A stretch of DNA of 64,000 nt from CALHVX01 sp051027215. GTDB taxonomy: Bacteria > Pseudomonadota > Gammaproteobacteria > Pseudomonadales > Azotimanducaceae. The stretch lies in assembly GCA_051027215.1 (NCBI GenBank), contig JBPCXR010000340.1, positions 29,688 to 93,687 on the forward strand, read 5' to 3'. The position numbers and the translations under genes were made by a program. Each line of letters starts with the position of its first letter. Within the stretch, counting starts at the first letter, position 1. This document shows, one piece after another, positions 35,265-44,072 of this stretch. Under the pieces are notes generated by a model. That model saw only the letters and a program-made list of their open reading frames with translations, did not search any database and was not told the DNA's origin.

Positions 35265-36160
35265 GATTCCTGCTGCTTAGCCAACTGATTGTTGCGCCAG
35301 GTCCAGCCTTCGGTCGCAGCGCTCATGTCCAACAACTCGGTTTTACGTGCCAGTAGATCCTCGTAGCTCGCACCGACTCCGAGATCAATGTCCTCATTGT
35401 TGTAAACGGCGCAAGTTGAAAAACGTCCGTTGCCAGCCTGAATAATTTTCCCGGTAGGCGCATCGTCACCGCACATTAAGAGTACCGCCGGCGTCACCAG
35501 CCGTGGATGTCTTGTGGGATCGGGATTGTCCAGATCTTCATCTCGCCCAGGAATGGTGTTGATTAAACGTGTTGCGGCGGCTGGCGAGAGCGTGTTCACC
35601 CGAATATTTTTCGAGCGCCCCTCAACAGCCAATACATTCATCAGGCCGACCATACCCATTTTCGCGGCGCCATAGTTGGCTTGACCAAAATTGCCGAAAA
35701 TCCCTGAGACCGAACTCGTCAACACAATTCTGCCGTAGTTTTTCTCGTACATGATGGGCCATGCGGCATGGGTGACGTATGCCGTACCATTTAGGTGCAC
35801 ATCCATCACGATGTCCCAGTCATCGAGCGGCATTTTCTTAAAGCTCTTATCGCGCAAAATACCGGCGTTGTTCACCAAAACGTCGACGGTGCCGAAAGCC
35901 GACACAGCATCGTCGATGATGGACTGCGCCCCTTCTCTGTTGGCCACAGAGGCCTTGTTGGCGATTGCCGTACCACCCGCTGCCTGGATTTCTGCGACCA
36001 CCAGGTCGGCTGCATCGCCCGAGCCGGTACCGTCCCCGCTGCCACCCAGATCATTCACCACAACTTTTGCGCCCCGCGCAGCAAACTCTAGCGCATGAGC
36101 TTTGCCCAAACCGCCGCCAGCCCCGGTGATCACCACCACTTTGTTCTCAAATTCGCTCAT
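35261..36160 (-). CDS. MFE2-type 3-hydroxyacyl-CoA dehydrogenase (SDR family)
   Basis: A 299-residue SDR resembling the dehydrogenase domain of peroxisomal multifunctional enzyme type 2, which oxidises (3R)-hydroxyacyl-CoAs, branched chains and bile-acid precursors. Diagnostic are VITGAGGGLGKAHALEFAARGAKVVVNDLGGSGDG, NNAGILRDKSFKKMPLDDWDIVMDVHLNGTA, and LTSSVSGIFGNFGQANYGAAKMGMVGLMN (Ser and YxxxK). The usual hydratase and sterol-carrier domains of MFE2 are absent. It begins the minus-strand SDR-SDR-membrane-protein set. Confidence 0.92.
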   Translation of the reverse strand: MSEFENKVVVITGAGGGLGKAHALEFAARGAKVVVNDLGGSGDGTGSGDAADLVVAEIQAAGGTAIANKASVANREGAQSIIDDAVSAFGTVDVLVNNAGILRDKSFKKMPLDDWDIVMDVHLNGTAYVTHAAWPIMYEKNYGRIVLTSSVSGIFGNFGQANYGAAKMGMVGLMNVLAVEGRSKNIRVNTLSPAAATRLINTIPGRDEDLDNPDPTRHPRLVTPAVLLMCGDDAPTGKIIQAGNGRFSTCAVYNNEDIDLGVGASYEDLLARKTELLDMSAATEGWTWRNNQLAKQQES

Positions 36161-36354
36161 TGCACCCTCCCTTTCGCTGGAAAAACGACGTTATGTCTCT
36201 TTCGCTTGGCAAAGCTAGCCTAGCTTCAATAAAAGCTGTGGTCTACGCTGTGGTAAATTGCCGTTCAGTTCGAGCCTAGAGTCGCTTCGTTGGCGGATTG
36301 AGCAGACAAGCCAACCGCAACAGGGCCTAACCACTAGCAAAGAGACAGACCACC

Positions 36355-37065
36355 ATGCAGCATCGCTTTGCGACCTCTCACCCCAGCAGATTGCTAGGCT
36401 TAGCATTGCTCGCCGTTGTCGTCAGCGGCTGTGCCACCAAAGGGCTCCTTGAACGCCAATCCACCACTCTGAAGAAGGCCAACTTGGGGCCGGACGACAA
36501 ATTTGCGGTAGCGGTTACCCTACCCCGCGTACCGCCTCAGACCATGCACGACATACTGGTCGAGCCTTTGGCGCCGAAGCTCGCGGTGCTCGTGAGCCAG
36601 GAGCTGGGAGTCAGCGCTGAGGCGGTGGATCACGCGGAATCAGGCGCTTGGCTCGCGCACCAAAAAGTCGCTAACGAAGCGCAAACTGAGGAGAAGCGCC
36701 GGTTCTACCAGCGCCAGAAGGCTCCGAATTACTCACCGTTTTTTCGCGATGCGGACTTTGCTGGCTATGCGTTGTTGACTCTAGAGGAGAATACCGACGG
36801 CTTTAGTCGCAACGACCTCGATTACAGCTTGCGCGGCACCTTCGAGTTGCGCTCGCTTGAACGCAACGACAAAGGCGAACCCACCGAAACGCTGCTTTCC
36901 CGAGTAGCACTTACCCCCACCGTCTGCTCCCGCCAGTTGCGCGTTCCGCCGAAGAGGGAACAGATGGTGATCGCAACCGATGGCTATAAGTTGAGCAATC
37001 CAAATCGCTGTCTTACCCTGCTTGGGAACAAGGTTGGCGAGCAAATTCGCGCACTCTTGCAATAG
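36355..37065 (+). CDS. Lipoprotein of unknown function
   Basis: A 236-residue lipoprotein with signal sequence LLGLALLAVVVSGC; the lipobox is VSGC and the acylated Cys is residue 25. The mature part is soluble and mixed alpha/beta, including FAVAVTLPRVPPQTMHDILVEPLAPKLAVLV and YALLTLEENTDGFSRNDLDYSL. I see no known domain. It diverges from the MFE2-type dehydrogenase across a 194-base gap and lies 65 bases before an acyl-CoA dehydrogenase gene in the same direction. Confidence 0.7.
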   Translation: MQHRFATSHPSRLLGLALLAVVVSGCATKGLLERQSTTLKKANLGPDDKFAVAVTLPRVPPQTMHDILVEPLAPKLAVLVSQELGVSAEAVDHAESGAWLAHQKVANEAQTEEKRRFYQRQKAPNYSPFFRDADFAGYALLTLEENTDGFSRNDLDYSLRGTFELRSLERNDKGEPTETLLSRVALTPTVCSRQLRVPPKREQMVIATDGYKLSNPNRCLTLLGNKVGEQIRALLQ

Positions 37066-37130
37066 CAGCGCTCGCACCGCAATCTGCTGGCATCGCGAAC
37101 CTTTTCTACCCCGACCTATAGGAGCTACCG

Positions 37131-38378
37131 ATGTCTGATATCGACGCCGACCTTTTCAATCTGGCCATGTCCGAGCAGGCAGAACCGCTCATGGACGCAG
37201 TCAAAAAGCACATCGCCGACAACGTTGAACCCATTACCGAAGAGTTTTTCGCCTTAGATGGGGAAAAGACGGATCGCTGGTCATGGCATCCGCGTCAGCT
37301 GGAGCTGCTCGACGGCGCAAAGGCGAAAGCGAAACAGTCTGGGCTGTGGAATTTCTTTTTACCCGACTCGGAGCTTGGTGAAGGCCTAACGAACCTGGAC
37401 TACGCCTACATTGCGACTGAGCTCGGCAAGTATGCCTTGGCCTCGGAATCGCTCAACTGTAGCGCCCCCGACACCGGCAATATGGAGGTGTTGGAGCGCG
37501 TTGGCACTGAGGCTCAAAAAGAGCAGTGGCTAAAGCCTCTGCTAAACGGCGAAATACGCTCAGCTTATGCGATGACTGAGCCGGGCTTACCCTCTTCTGA
37601 TGCCAAAAACATCAGTACCGCTGCGGTACTCGAGGGCGATGAGTGGGTCATAAACGGTGAGAAGTTCTACATCTCCGGCGCTGGTGATCCACGCTGCAAA
37701 ATCATGATCACCATGGTCAAGACCAGTCCAGATGCGGCGCCAAGCAGACAGCAGTCGCAAATTCTGGTACCCATCGACACACCCGGAGTCGAGATTCTCG
37801 AAGGCATGCAGGTATTCGGACACGACCATGCACCCCGCGGCCACATGCACATCAAGTTCAACAACGTTCGAGTCCCGAAAGAAAACATGCTGCTGGGTGA
37901 AGGCCGAGGATTCGAGATTTCTCAAGTCCGCCTCGGACCCGGTCGCATTCATCACTGCATGCGCTCAATTGGCAAAGCCGAAAAGGCATTAGAATTGATG
38001 GTGAAGCGCAGTGCCACGCGCGAGGCGTTTGGCAAGCCCATCGCCAAGTTGGGTAAGAATCTAGAAGTCATCTCCCGATCCCGGCTCGAGATCAACGCCA
38101 TGAAGCTTGCCGTGTTGCAGGCGGCAAAAGCCATGGATGTGCTCGGCAACAAAGAAGCCCGAGTTTACGTTAGTGGCGTAAAGGCCATGGTGCCCGAGAA
38201 GGTTTGCCGAATCATCGATGCAGCGATCCAGATGCATGGTGCAGCTGGCGTTTCACAGTGGACTCCGTTAGCAGACATGTATACCGACATGCGCCACCTG
38301 CGCTTCGCCGACGGACCGGACGAGGTACATCACATGGTTGTCGGCCGCGCCGAGCTACAAAAATACGATCTGTGGTAG
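37131..38378 (+). CDS. Acyl-CoA dehydrogenase family protein
   Basis: A 415-residue FAD-dependent acyl-CoA dehydrogenase, similar in architecture to the one at 19860. It shows LNCSAPDTGNMEVLERVGTEAQKEQWLKPLL, SAYAMTEPGLPSSDAKNISTAAVLEG, EGRGFEISQVRLGPGRIHHCMRSIGKAEKALE and the end QMHGAAGVSQWTPLADMYTDMRHLRFADGPDEVHH. AGGAG lies six bases upstream of the ATG. It probably acts in fatty or branched-chain acid oxidation. Confidence 0.94.
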   Translation: MSDIDADLFNLAMSEQAEPLMDAVKKHIADNVEPITEEFFALDGEKTDRWSWHPRQLELLDGAKAKAKQSGLWNFFLPDSELGEGLTNLDYAYIATELGKYALASESLNCSAPDTGNMEVLERVGTEAQKEQWLKPLLNGEIRSAYAMTEPGLPSSDAKNISTAAVLEGDEWVINGEKFYISGAGDPRCKIMITMVKTSPDAAPSRQQSQILVPIDTPGVEILEGMQVFGHDHAPRGHMHIKFNNVRVPKENMLLGEGRGFEISQVRLGPGRIHHCMRSIGKAEKALELMVKRSATREAFGKPIAKLGKNLEVISRSRLEINAMKLAVLQAAKAMDVLGNKEARVYVSGVKAMVPEKVCRIIDAAIQMHGAAGVSQWTPLADMYTDMRHLRFADGPDEVHHMVVGRAELQKYDLW

Positions 38379-38391
38379 CACGCCGGTAAAC

Positions 38392-38613
38392 CTAGCCGTC
38401 GTCATCCTCAGGCTCGGCCGCCGAATCCTTAGCCGAGCCTTCTTGCGCAGTGTCGCTTGCCTTGCTTGGCAAGCGTCCGGCTGCTCGCAAAGATTGCCTC
38501 AGCAAGTACTCGATCTGAGCATTCAAGCTGCGCAGTTCATCGTCAGCGTAGCGCTGCATAGCGCCGAGCACCTCTTCGTCGATCCGCAGGGCAAAGGGTT
38601 TTCTTTTGGCCAT
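38392..38613 (-). CDS. Ribbon-helix-helix (Arc-family) DNA-binding protein
   Basis: A 73-residue protein with an Arc/MetJ-type ribbon-helix-helix: the strand KPFALRIDEEVLGAMQRYADDELRSLNAQIEYLLRQSLR is typical, followed by an acidic tail. Such proteins are dimeric repressors that bind short repeated operators. The ATG at 38613 lies 26 bases after the SPFH gene stop, so the two are cotranscribed. A palindrome upstream of the SPFH gene (39532-39546) is a candidate operator for it. Confidence 0.85.
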   Translation of the reverse strand: MAKRKPFALRIDEEVLGAMQRYADDELRSLNAQIEYLLRQSLRAAGRLPSKASDTAQEGSAKDSAAEPEDDDG

Positions 38614-38639
38614 GACTGCTAGCAATTGTTTCTGTATTT

Positions 38640-39491
38640 TCAGCCGTACAGAGTGCCGGTGTTTACAATCGGCTGAGTTTCCTGATCGCTGCAAAGCACA
38701 ACCAGCAGATTGCTGACCATGGTCGCCTTGCGCTCTTCATCCAAATGCACGACCCCATCTCTCTCTAGCTGCTTCAGAGCCATTTCCACCATCCCTACGG
38801 CACCAGCGACGATCTGCTCTCGCGCTGCAATGATCGCTGCAGCCTGCTGCCGCCGAAGCATCGCGCCCGCGATTTCTGGCGCATAAGCCAGATGGCTGAT
38901 ACGCGCTTCTATCACTTCAACGCCTGCTGCTTCTAAGCGCGCTTGTATCTCGCCACGCAAGGCATCGGAAATCGCAACTGGATCACCTCGTAAGGACTGC
39001 GTGCTCTCTGCGGTCTCTTCATACGGGTAAGTGGTTGCCAAGTTACGCAGCGCGGACTCGCTTTGAATGGTCACGAACTCTTCGTAATCATCTACCTCGA
39101 ACACTGCTTCGGCCGTGTCTACGACTCGCCAGACAACGATGGTGGCAATTTCGATGGGGTTGCCGGAGGAGTCATTCACTTTCAGCTTGCCGCTTTCGAA
39201 ATTGCGCACTCGCAATGACACTGCTCGCTTTGCGTACAACGGATTGGCCCAGCGCAATCCCGGCACCTTGGCGGTACCGACGTACTTACCAAACAGCTGC
39301 AGCACCTTGGCTTCGTTTGGATGGACCATGAAGAGACCCACCGCCAGGAACACGGTCAAAATCAGGCCGCCTATCCCAAGAATTGGCTGAACATTGACAA
39401 ACATGATGACGGAACCGATACCCAAGGCCAGGACCGCAGCCAGCATGGCGTAACCAGACAGTGGCCGGACTTCGATTTCTTTGTGGATCAT
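38640..39491 (-). CDS. SPFH/prohibitin (band 7) domain membrane protein
   Basis: A 283-residue SPFH-domain protein anchored by two N-terminal hydrophobic segments (AMLAAVLALGIGSVIMFV and IGGLILTVFLAVGLFMV). The SPFH domain covers about residues 60-220 (VLQLFGKYVGTAKVPGLRWANPLYAKRAVSLRVRNFES to QARLEAAGVEVIEARISHLAYAPEIAGAMLRRQQA). These proteins form large ring assemblies that organise membrane microdomains and can control membrane proteases. The co-transcribed ribbon-helix-helix gene is a recurrent partner of this SPFH subfamily in gammaproteobacteria. Confidence 0.92.
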   Translation of the reverse strand: MIHKEIEVRPLSGYAMLAAVLALGIGSVIMFVNVQPILGIGGLILTVFLAVGLFMVHPNEAKVLQLFGKYVGTAKVPGLRWANPLYAKRAVSLRVRNFESGKLKVNDSSGNPIEIATIVVWRVVDTAEAVFEVDDYEEFVTIQSESALRNLATTYPYEETAESTQSLRGDPVAISDALRGEIQARLEAAGVEVIEARISHLAYAPEIAGAMLRRQQAAAIIAAREQIVAGAVGMVEMALKQLERDGVVHLDEERKATMVSNLLVVLCSDQETQPIVNTGTLYG

Positions 39492-39531
39492 GAGCGTCTC
39501 CTAAAACGATTCGCAAGGTTCGCTCAATTCT

Positions 39532-39546
39532 ATATCAAATTGATAT
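39532..39546. promoter_or_regulatory. Palindromic operator candidate upstream of the SPFH-RHH operon
   Basis: ATATCAA and TTGATAT are separated by one A, an exact 15-base palindrome 41-55 bases upstream of the SPFH start (read on the minus strand). A second, overlapping TGATATCA palindrome begins at 39541. Ribbon-helix-helix proteins typically bind such short paired half-sites, and the operon encodes one. Confidence 0.5.
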
Positions 39547-39647
39547 CATTTTAAATTGTTTGGGTATCTGCTTGCCTAGGTGGCCGCTTCTGACGCTCTA
39601 AAGCTCCGATCTAATCGCCCAGATCAATATGATGCTCGCATACCCGG

Positions 39648-40427
39648 TCAGCGAGGGACTTTATCCCTGAGGAAAACCCAATCATTGTCGCTGGACTGCT
39701 CCGGAGCGAAAGCGTAACCCTGCCAATCAAACGCCTTGAGCGCTTTCAACGTCGTTACTCGTTGTTTCACCATATAACTGGCCATGAGACCCCGAGCCTG
39801 CTTACCGTAGTACGACATGAATTTGTAGCTGCCATTGCTAAAATCCTTAAATCGTACGTTGATAATCCGGGCTTCAACTCGCTCGGGCTGTACCACTGAA
39901 AAATACTCCTGCGAAGCCAAGTTGATCAGATAGCGTTGTCCGAGTTGCTCAAGCGTAGCGTTAAGCTCATCCGTCACTCGATCTCCCCAGAAAGCATACA
40001 GATCTGTACCGAACCCGGTTTTTAGCTGAGTGCCCATTTCTAATCGATATGGTTGAATCAAGTCCAGCGGTCGAAGCACTCCATGCAATCCGGACAAAAT
40101 CCGCAGGTGCTTTTGCGCCCAGTTGAAATCTCGCGCTGAGAATTTCGCAGCGTCTAAACCCAAATAGACATCGCCAGAGAACGCCAGCACTGCCGGCTTG
40201 GCGTTTCCTCGATTAAAGCGATTCTGCCAGTTGGCGTATCGATCCCGATTTAGATCGGCGAGTTTGGTAGAAATTCCCATCAGCTCCCCTAGCTGCTCGG
40301 AAGAAAAGCGCCGCAATTGCTTGATTAACTGTTCGGATTCAGCGATGAATTGTGGCGTGCTGTGCTTTTTCGTTGTCGGCGGAGTGTCGAAATCTAACGA
40401 TTTTGCTGGGGAAAGTATGGCGAGCAT
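39648..40427 (-). CDS. yaaA: Peroxide stress response protein YaaA
   Basis: A 259-residue YaaA (DUF328) protein, which limits free intracellular iron under hydrogen peroxide stress in E. coli. Seen are the N-terminal MLAILSPAKSLDF, LMGISTKLADLNRDRYANW, AKPAVLAFSGDVYLGLDA, LRILSGLHGVLRPLDLIQPYRLEMGT and the C-terminal FKDFSNGSYKFMSYYGKQARGLMASYM. It is complete. The gene has its own promoter region in the large gap upstream (40428-41040), where no OxyR site was recognised. Confidence 0.96.
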   Translation of the reverse strand: MLAILSPAKSLDFDTPPTTKKHSTPQFIAESEQLIKQLRRFSSEQLGELMGISTKLADLNRDRYANWQNRFNRGNAKPAVLAFSGDVYLGLDAAKFSARDFNWAQKHLRILSGLHGVLRPLDLIQPYRLEMGTQLKTGFGTDLYAFWGDRVTDELNATLEQLGQRYLINLASQEYFSVVQPERVEARIINVRFKDFSNGSYKFMSYYGKQARGLMASYMVKQRVTTLKALKAFDWQGYAFAPEQSSDNDWVFLRDKVPR

Positions 40428-41040
40428 GAATACGACCTGGGTTGATAGTGATCATCAAGTGCCAGTCTTCATAAAGTGGACCGACGCGAAGCGCAGTGTA
40501 GCTAAACTCTAACCGTTTCGGCATTTCCGCCAACGCCAAAGTCGCGGTGCTGAGAGGCTGGAAACAAGCGAGCGTGTCATTGAAGCGAAGTCTAGTGGCG
40601 TGCCGCTGTTCTCGGGGAGCATCGAGCCGCCACATTTCTGAGCCTAGCCACTCGGCCACCTGAGTCATCCCTCGTCAGAGCAAATCGAGCACCCAAGGTC
40701 CTAGGGGATCTCGTAGAACGCCGTGTTGGTAGGAAGTTGCTACGGAAGCTGTGCGGCAGTGGTCTACCATCTATTAGGGCTCGGAATGGCACCCTTTCCG
40801 TAGTTGCGGGCGTTAAATTACTACTAAATGTTTCCTAATCAGAGGTCGGAAGCGCAAATATTGAATGGGACAATTGTCCGTAAATATTTGGAAATCAAAC
40901 AATTTTAGTCTGGCTCGATTGAGGTGTGAGAAAAGTGGAAAAGAAATGGATAAAAATAGGAGGAAATTTGTTTCCCAACCGTTACAATCCGCGCGTTATT
41001 GGCAATAAGCTAATTAGTAGAACAGTAGAGGGAAATATTT
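40428..41040. other. 613-base intergenic region, AT-rich toward the TonB-dependent receptor gene
   Basis: The left third is ordinary in composition and carries a short reading frame antiparallel into yaaA that I do not accept as a gene. From about 40800 to 41040 the sequence becomes markedly AT-rich. It holds the long dyad at 40855-40890 and, at about 40961-40966, an AGGAGG-like ribosome binding site followed by a TTG in a frame of about 60 codons that runs across the receptor start; this might be a leader peptide but is not supported further. The receptor's own binding site AGAGGG lies just before its ATG at 41041. Confidence 0.6.
40855..40890. promoter_or_regulatory. Nested inverted repeat upstream of the TonB-dependent receptor
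   Basis: The outer arms CAAATATT (40855-40862) and AATATTTG (40883-40890) are exact inverted copies, and between them GGACAATTGTCC (40868-40879) is an exact 12-base palindrome. The centres differ by one base. It lies about 150 bases before the receptor ATG, in a place where a regulator or a structured leader could act. I do not recognise it as a Fur box (it lacks the GATAAT repeats). Confidence 0.5.
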
Positions 41041-43914
41041 ATGCTAATTCCAAGGAAAAAGAAGAAGCTGCGTATTGCACCAAATCTTGGCCTTTGTCTT
41101 GCGACAACGCTCAGTCTGGCAGGTCCCGGCGTGGTAATAGCCCAGGATAGCAGCGCCATAGTAGAGGAGATCGTCGTCACCGGCTCTAGGATTTCCAGAA
41201 ACCCTGAGTCTTATCTTGGCGGTATGGCCATAGCGCCCGGTGAAGACATCGAGAAAGTCGGCAGCTACAACACGCTCGACCTATTACTGAAAATGCCTGC
41301 AGTCGGCTCTCAAGGTACAAATCGAAACGCTTCCAACGGCGGTCGCGGTGCCAACTTTGTCGAGATTCACAACCTCCAAAGCGAACGTACCTTAGTGTTG
41401 ATGAACGGACGCCGAGTGGTTAACACGATTCGCGATTCCGTCGGCTTGGCCGTAGATCTACAGGCCTTCCCGGCAAATATGATTGATCGGATCGAGGTGT
41501 TGGCAGATGGTGCCTCCGCGGTTTACGGATCAGATGCCGTGGCCGGTGTGGTCAATGTCATCACCAAAGACAACTTCGAAGGATTTGAGTTCACCGCCGG
41601 TATCGGGTCACCCGAAGATGACGGTGGCGACGCCGATAATCTGGGTATGCTGTTTGGCGTACAAGGTAATAGCGGCCACTTCGTCGTTGGCGCAACCTAC
41701 ATAAAGACTGACAACGTCGATTTTCTCGAGCGCGACTGGTCGCGAATACCCTTACTCGGGCAGGCCGATGACGGCTCGGGCGGAAGACTGAGCCTGATCG
41801 GTAGTGGCATTCCTCCTGCAGGCCGGGTACAGGCACCTGGTCCTTCGATTATCTTCATTCCTGATCCTGCCACCGGTGCCAGTTACCAGCCTTATGACAC
41901 CTTCGGCTTTAGCGGCCTCAACGGCTCGGCTGGAGATGGCAGCATTCAATCCATCCTCGACACGGGACATCGTTTTAATTACAACGATCCGGGTGGCCGC
42001 GGGGTAAGCCTGATTAATGGCGCTGAGGTCTACAATATCGGCGCGATGGGAGAGATTGAAATCGGCGAGAGCTGGTCCGCCTACACCAATATCCTGGCAC
42101 AACACCGCGAGGGTCGACTGAATTTTACCCCCTTGCCGGTTGCCGGCGCCGCCGGCCGCTTTACTGACCTAGTGCAGATACCTTTTAACAACCCGAATAT
42201 CCCTGCGGATGCACTGGCCGTAATCACGCCCGATGTCTTGGCTGCTGATCCCACGGCAACATCCTTTCAGATGTCTTATCGTGGCCTGGACCTCGGAAAC
42301 CGTATTTTTAATTACGACAATGACACCGTTCAGTTTACTGGCGGTATCACTGGTGATGTGTTCTTCGCTGACCGCGAGTGGACAGTGGATGCCTTCGGAA
42401 CGTGGGGGCAATCACGCTTAACGGAAGTCACTTCCGGGCAGCTGAATGTGGGAAATTTGCAGGCCGCAGTAATTCCGGAACTCTGTGCGCAGTTGTCTAA
42501 CTGCCCGAAACAATCCAATGGCGACCCGCTGTTCAACCCATTTGGTCGCAGCCCCAAAACCCAGGAAGAAATAGACTTCATCACTTTTGATGACCACGAA
42601 AAAACCGAATACGAAATGGTGCACGTCGGCGCCAGCATTTCCACGGGCAACCTGTTTGAGTTGCCCGCCGGTGGTATGGGTTTTGCCGCTGGGCTGGAAT
42701 GGCGCGACGAGTCCGGTAGCGTGACCCCGTCCGGCATCGTCGGCAACGGCGACAGCGGTGGTAATTTCGCTGAGCCCACTGACGGCGGTTACAACCTGTG
42801 GGAAGCCTATGTGGAGCTGTTTATTCCTATTCTGGAAGGTGCACAGATGGCGGAGGAACTCTCCGTTGAGACCGCGGTGCGATTCTCCGACTACGACGAC
42901 TATGACGAGACCACGTGGAAGTTCGGCGGACGCTGGAGCCCCGTCGAAATGCTGAGCATCCGCGCTCAAGCGTCAACGGGCTTTCGCGCTCCGAATGTGC
43001 TGGAACTGTTCGGTGGGATAGCAGACACCTTTACCGGTGTTACCGACCCCTGTAATGCTATTAACCAAGCCGCAAATCCTGTGGTTCAGGACAACTGCGC
43101 AGCTCAGGGTGTGCCAGCGAACTTCATACAGCCCGCTGCACAGTTGAAGACTTCGGCTGGTGGTAACCCAGATCTTGCGCCTGAAACCTCAGATAACTTC
43201 TCTGTCGGCATACTGCTGACGCCAGATGTCTGGGGCAGCCCGCGGATCTCGATCGATTATTATGACGTTGAAATCGAGGATGCGATCAGCACGCCGAACC
43301 CGGCTCAGGTCATCAATCGATGCTACGACACGCCGGGGCTCACAGCCCCCGAATGTGCTCGTATTGGCCGCGGCCCTGCTGGAGACGTAGTACGTTTTGA
43401 TCTACTGAATGAAAACCTCAATAGCATTGAGACCTCAGGTTTCGACATCAATATGACCTTTTCCTGGGATACTGACTTCGGCCAAATCACTGCCGACTGG
43501 CTGGTGAATTACTTGGACGAGTACCTTGAAATCAGCGATACCGGAGTTGAAGACGACCGAACAGGCGTAATTGCGTGCGATGTTTGTGACTTCAACGGTT
43601 ATCCAGAAATAAAATCCAGCCTGTCGGTTGCCTTGGACCGTGAGAACTGGAGTGTTTCCGTGTCGTGGCGTCACTTAGACGAAATGGACATCGATGACCA
43701 AATCGGCTTTGATGAATTCACCAAGACGGCTGATTCAATCAACTATTTTGATCTGCACGCCGCCTACAACTGGGACAACATCCAGTTATCGTTTGGGGTA
43801 GAGAACATCAGTGATGAGGAACCACCGTTTATTCCTTCAATCTCAGCCAACACCAACCCAACCTACGATTACCTTGGCCGATTCTATTCGGCGCGGGTGA
43901 AGTTCAGCATGTAG
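41041..43914 (+). CDS. TonB-dependent outer-membrane receptor
   Basis: A 957-residue TonB-dependent receptor that imports large or scarce substrates across the outer membrane. A signal sequence (PNLGLCLATTLSLAGPGVVIAQ) precedes the TonB-box-like EEIVVTGSRISRNPES. The plug domain carries NGRRVVNTIRDS and IDRIEVLADGASAVYGSDAVAGVVNVITKDNF, and the C-terminal 700 residues form the barrel, ending SARVKFSM with the terminal aromatic-hydrophobic pattern. The type is the Caulobacter/Alteromonas oligosaccharide or small-molecule receptor class; there is no neighbouring gene that tells the substrate. It is monocistronic, with its own terminator. Confidence 0.95.
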   Translation: MLIPRKKKKLRIAPNLGLCLATTLSLAGPGVVIAQDSSAIVEEIVVTGSRISRNPESYLGGMAIAPGEDIEKVGSYNTLDLLLKMPAVGSQGTNRNASNGGRGANFVEIHNLQSERTLVLMNGRRVVNTIRDSVGLAVDLQAFPANMIDRIEVLADGASAVYGSDAVAGVVNVITKDNFEGFEFTAGIGSPEDDGGDADNLGMLFGVQGNSGHFVVGATYIKTDNVDFLERDWSRIPLLGQADDGSGGRLSLIGSGIPPAGRVQAPGPSIIFIPDPATGASYQPYDTFGFSGLNGSAGDGSIQSILDTGHRFNYNDPGGRGVSLINGAEVYNIGAMGEIEIGESWSAYTNILAQHREGRLNFTPLPVAGAAGRFTDLVQIPFNNPNIPADALAVITPDVLAADPTATSFQMSYRGLDLGNRIFNYDNDTVQFTGGITGDVFFADREWTVDAFGTWGQSRLTEVTSGQLNVGNLQAAVIPELCAQLSNCPKQSNGDPLFNPFGRSPKTQEEIDFITFDDHEKTEYEMVHVGASISTGNLFELPAGGMGFAAGLEWRDESGSVTPSGIVGNGDSGGNFAEPTDGGYNLWEAYVELFIPILEGAQMAEELSVETAVRFSDYDDYDETTWKFGGRWSPVEMLSIRAQASTGFRAPNVLELFGGIADTFTGVTDPCNAINQAANPVVQDNCAAQGVPANFIQPAAQLKTSAGGNPDLAPETSDNFSVGILLTPDVWGSPRISIDYYDVEIEDAISTPNPAQVINRCYDTPGLTAPECARIGRGPAGDVVRFDLLNENLNSIETSGFDINMTFSWDTDFGQITADWLVNYLDEYLEISDTGVEDDRTGVIACDVCDFNGYPEIKSSLSVALDRENWSVSVSWRHLDEMDIDDQIGFDEFTKTADSINYFDLHAAYNWDNIQLSFGVENISDEEPPFIPSISANTNPTYDYLGRFYSARVKFSM

Positions 43915-43940
43915 CTGTGTGTAGGGTGTGTTGATCCCAG

Positions 43941-43970
43941 AGTGGGCCTCTTTGAGGCCCACTTTTTTTT
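43941..43970 (+). terminator. Rho-independent terminator of the TonB-dependent receptor gene
   Basis: GTGGGCCTC (43942-43950) and GAGGCCCAC (43954-43962) form a perfect nine-base stem closed by a TTT loop, followed by eight T residues. It begins 27 bases after the receptor stop codon. Confidence 0.95.
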
Positions 43971-44072
43971 GAGCTAGATTTGCGAAGCGACGCTCCAGGA
44001 AATGGGACATGCTGAACCGAGTCACTAGGAATCCAGCAACCCGGGAATGATGTTTCAGAACATGAGTTCCGC

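Noticed and set aside
40339..40668. Frame of 109 codons on the minus strand upstream of and overlapping yaaA
   Set aside because: It overlaps the first 89 bases of yaaA in another frame, has no clear binding site, and its last third is only yaaA shifted out of frame. The first part looks somewhat protein-like but nothing supports it.
40926..41106. Frame starting before the TonB-dependent receptor with AGGAGG
   Set aside because: It runs across the receptor start in another frame and gives a low-complexity peptide; kept only as a possible leader in the intergenic note.
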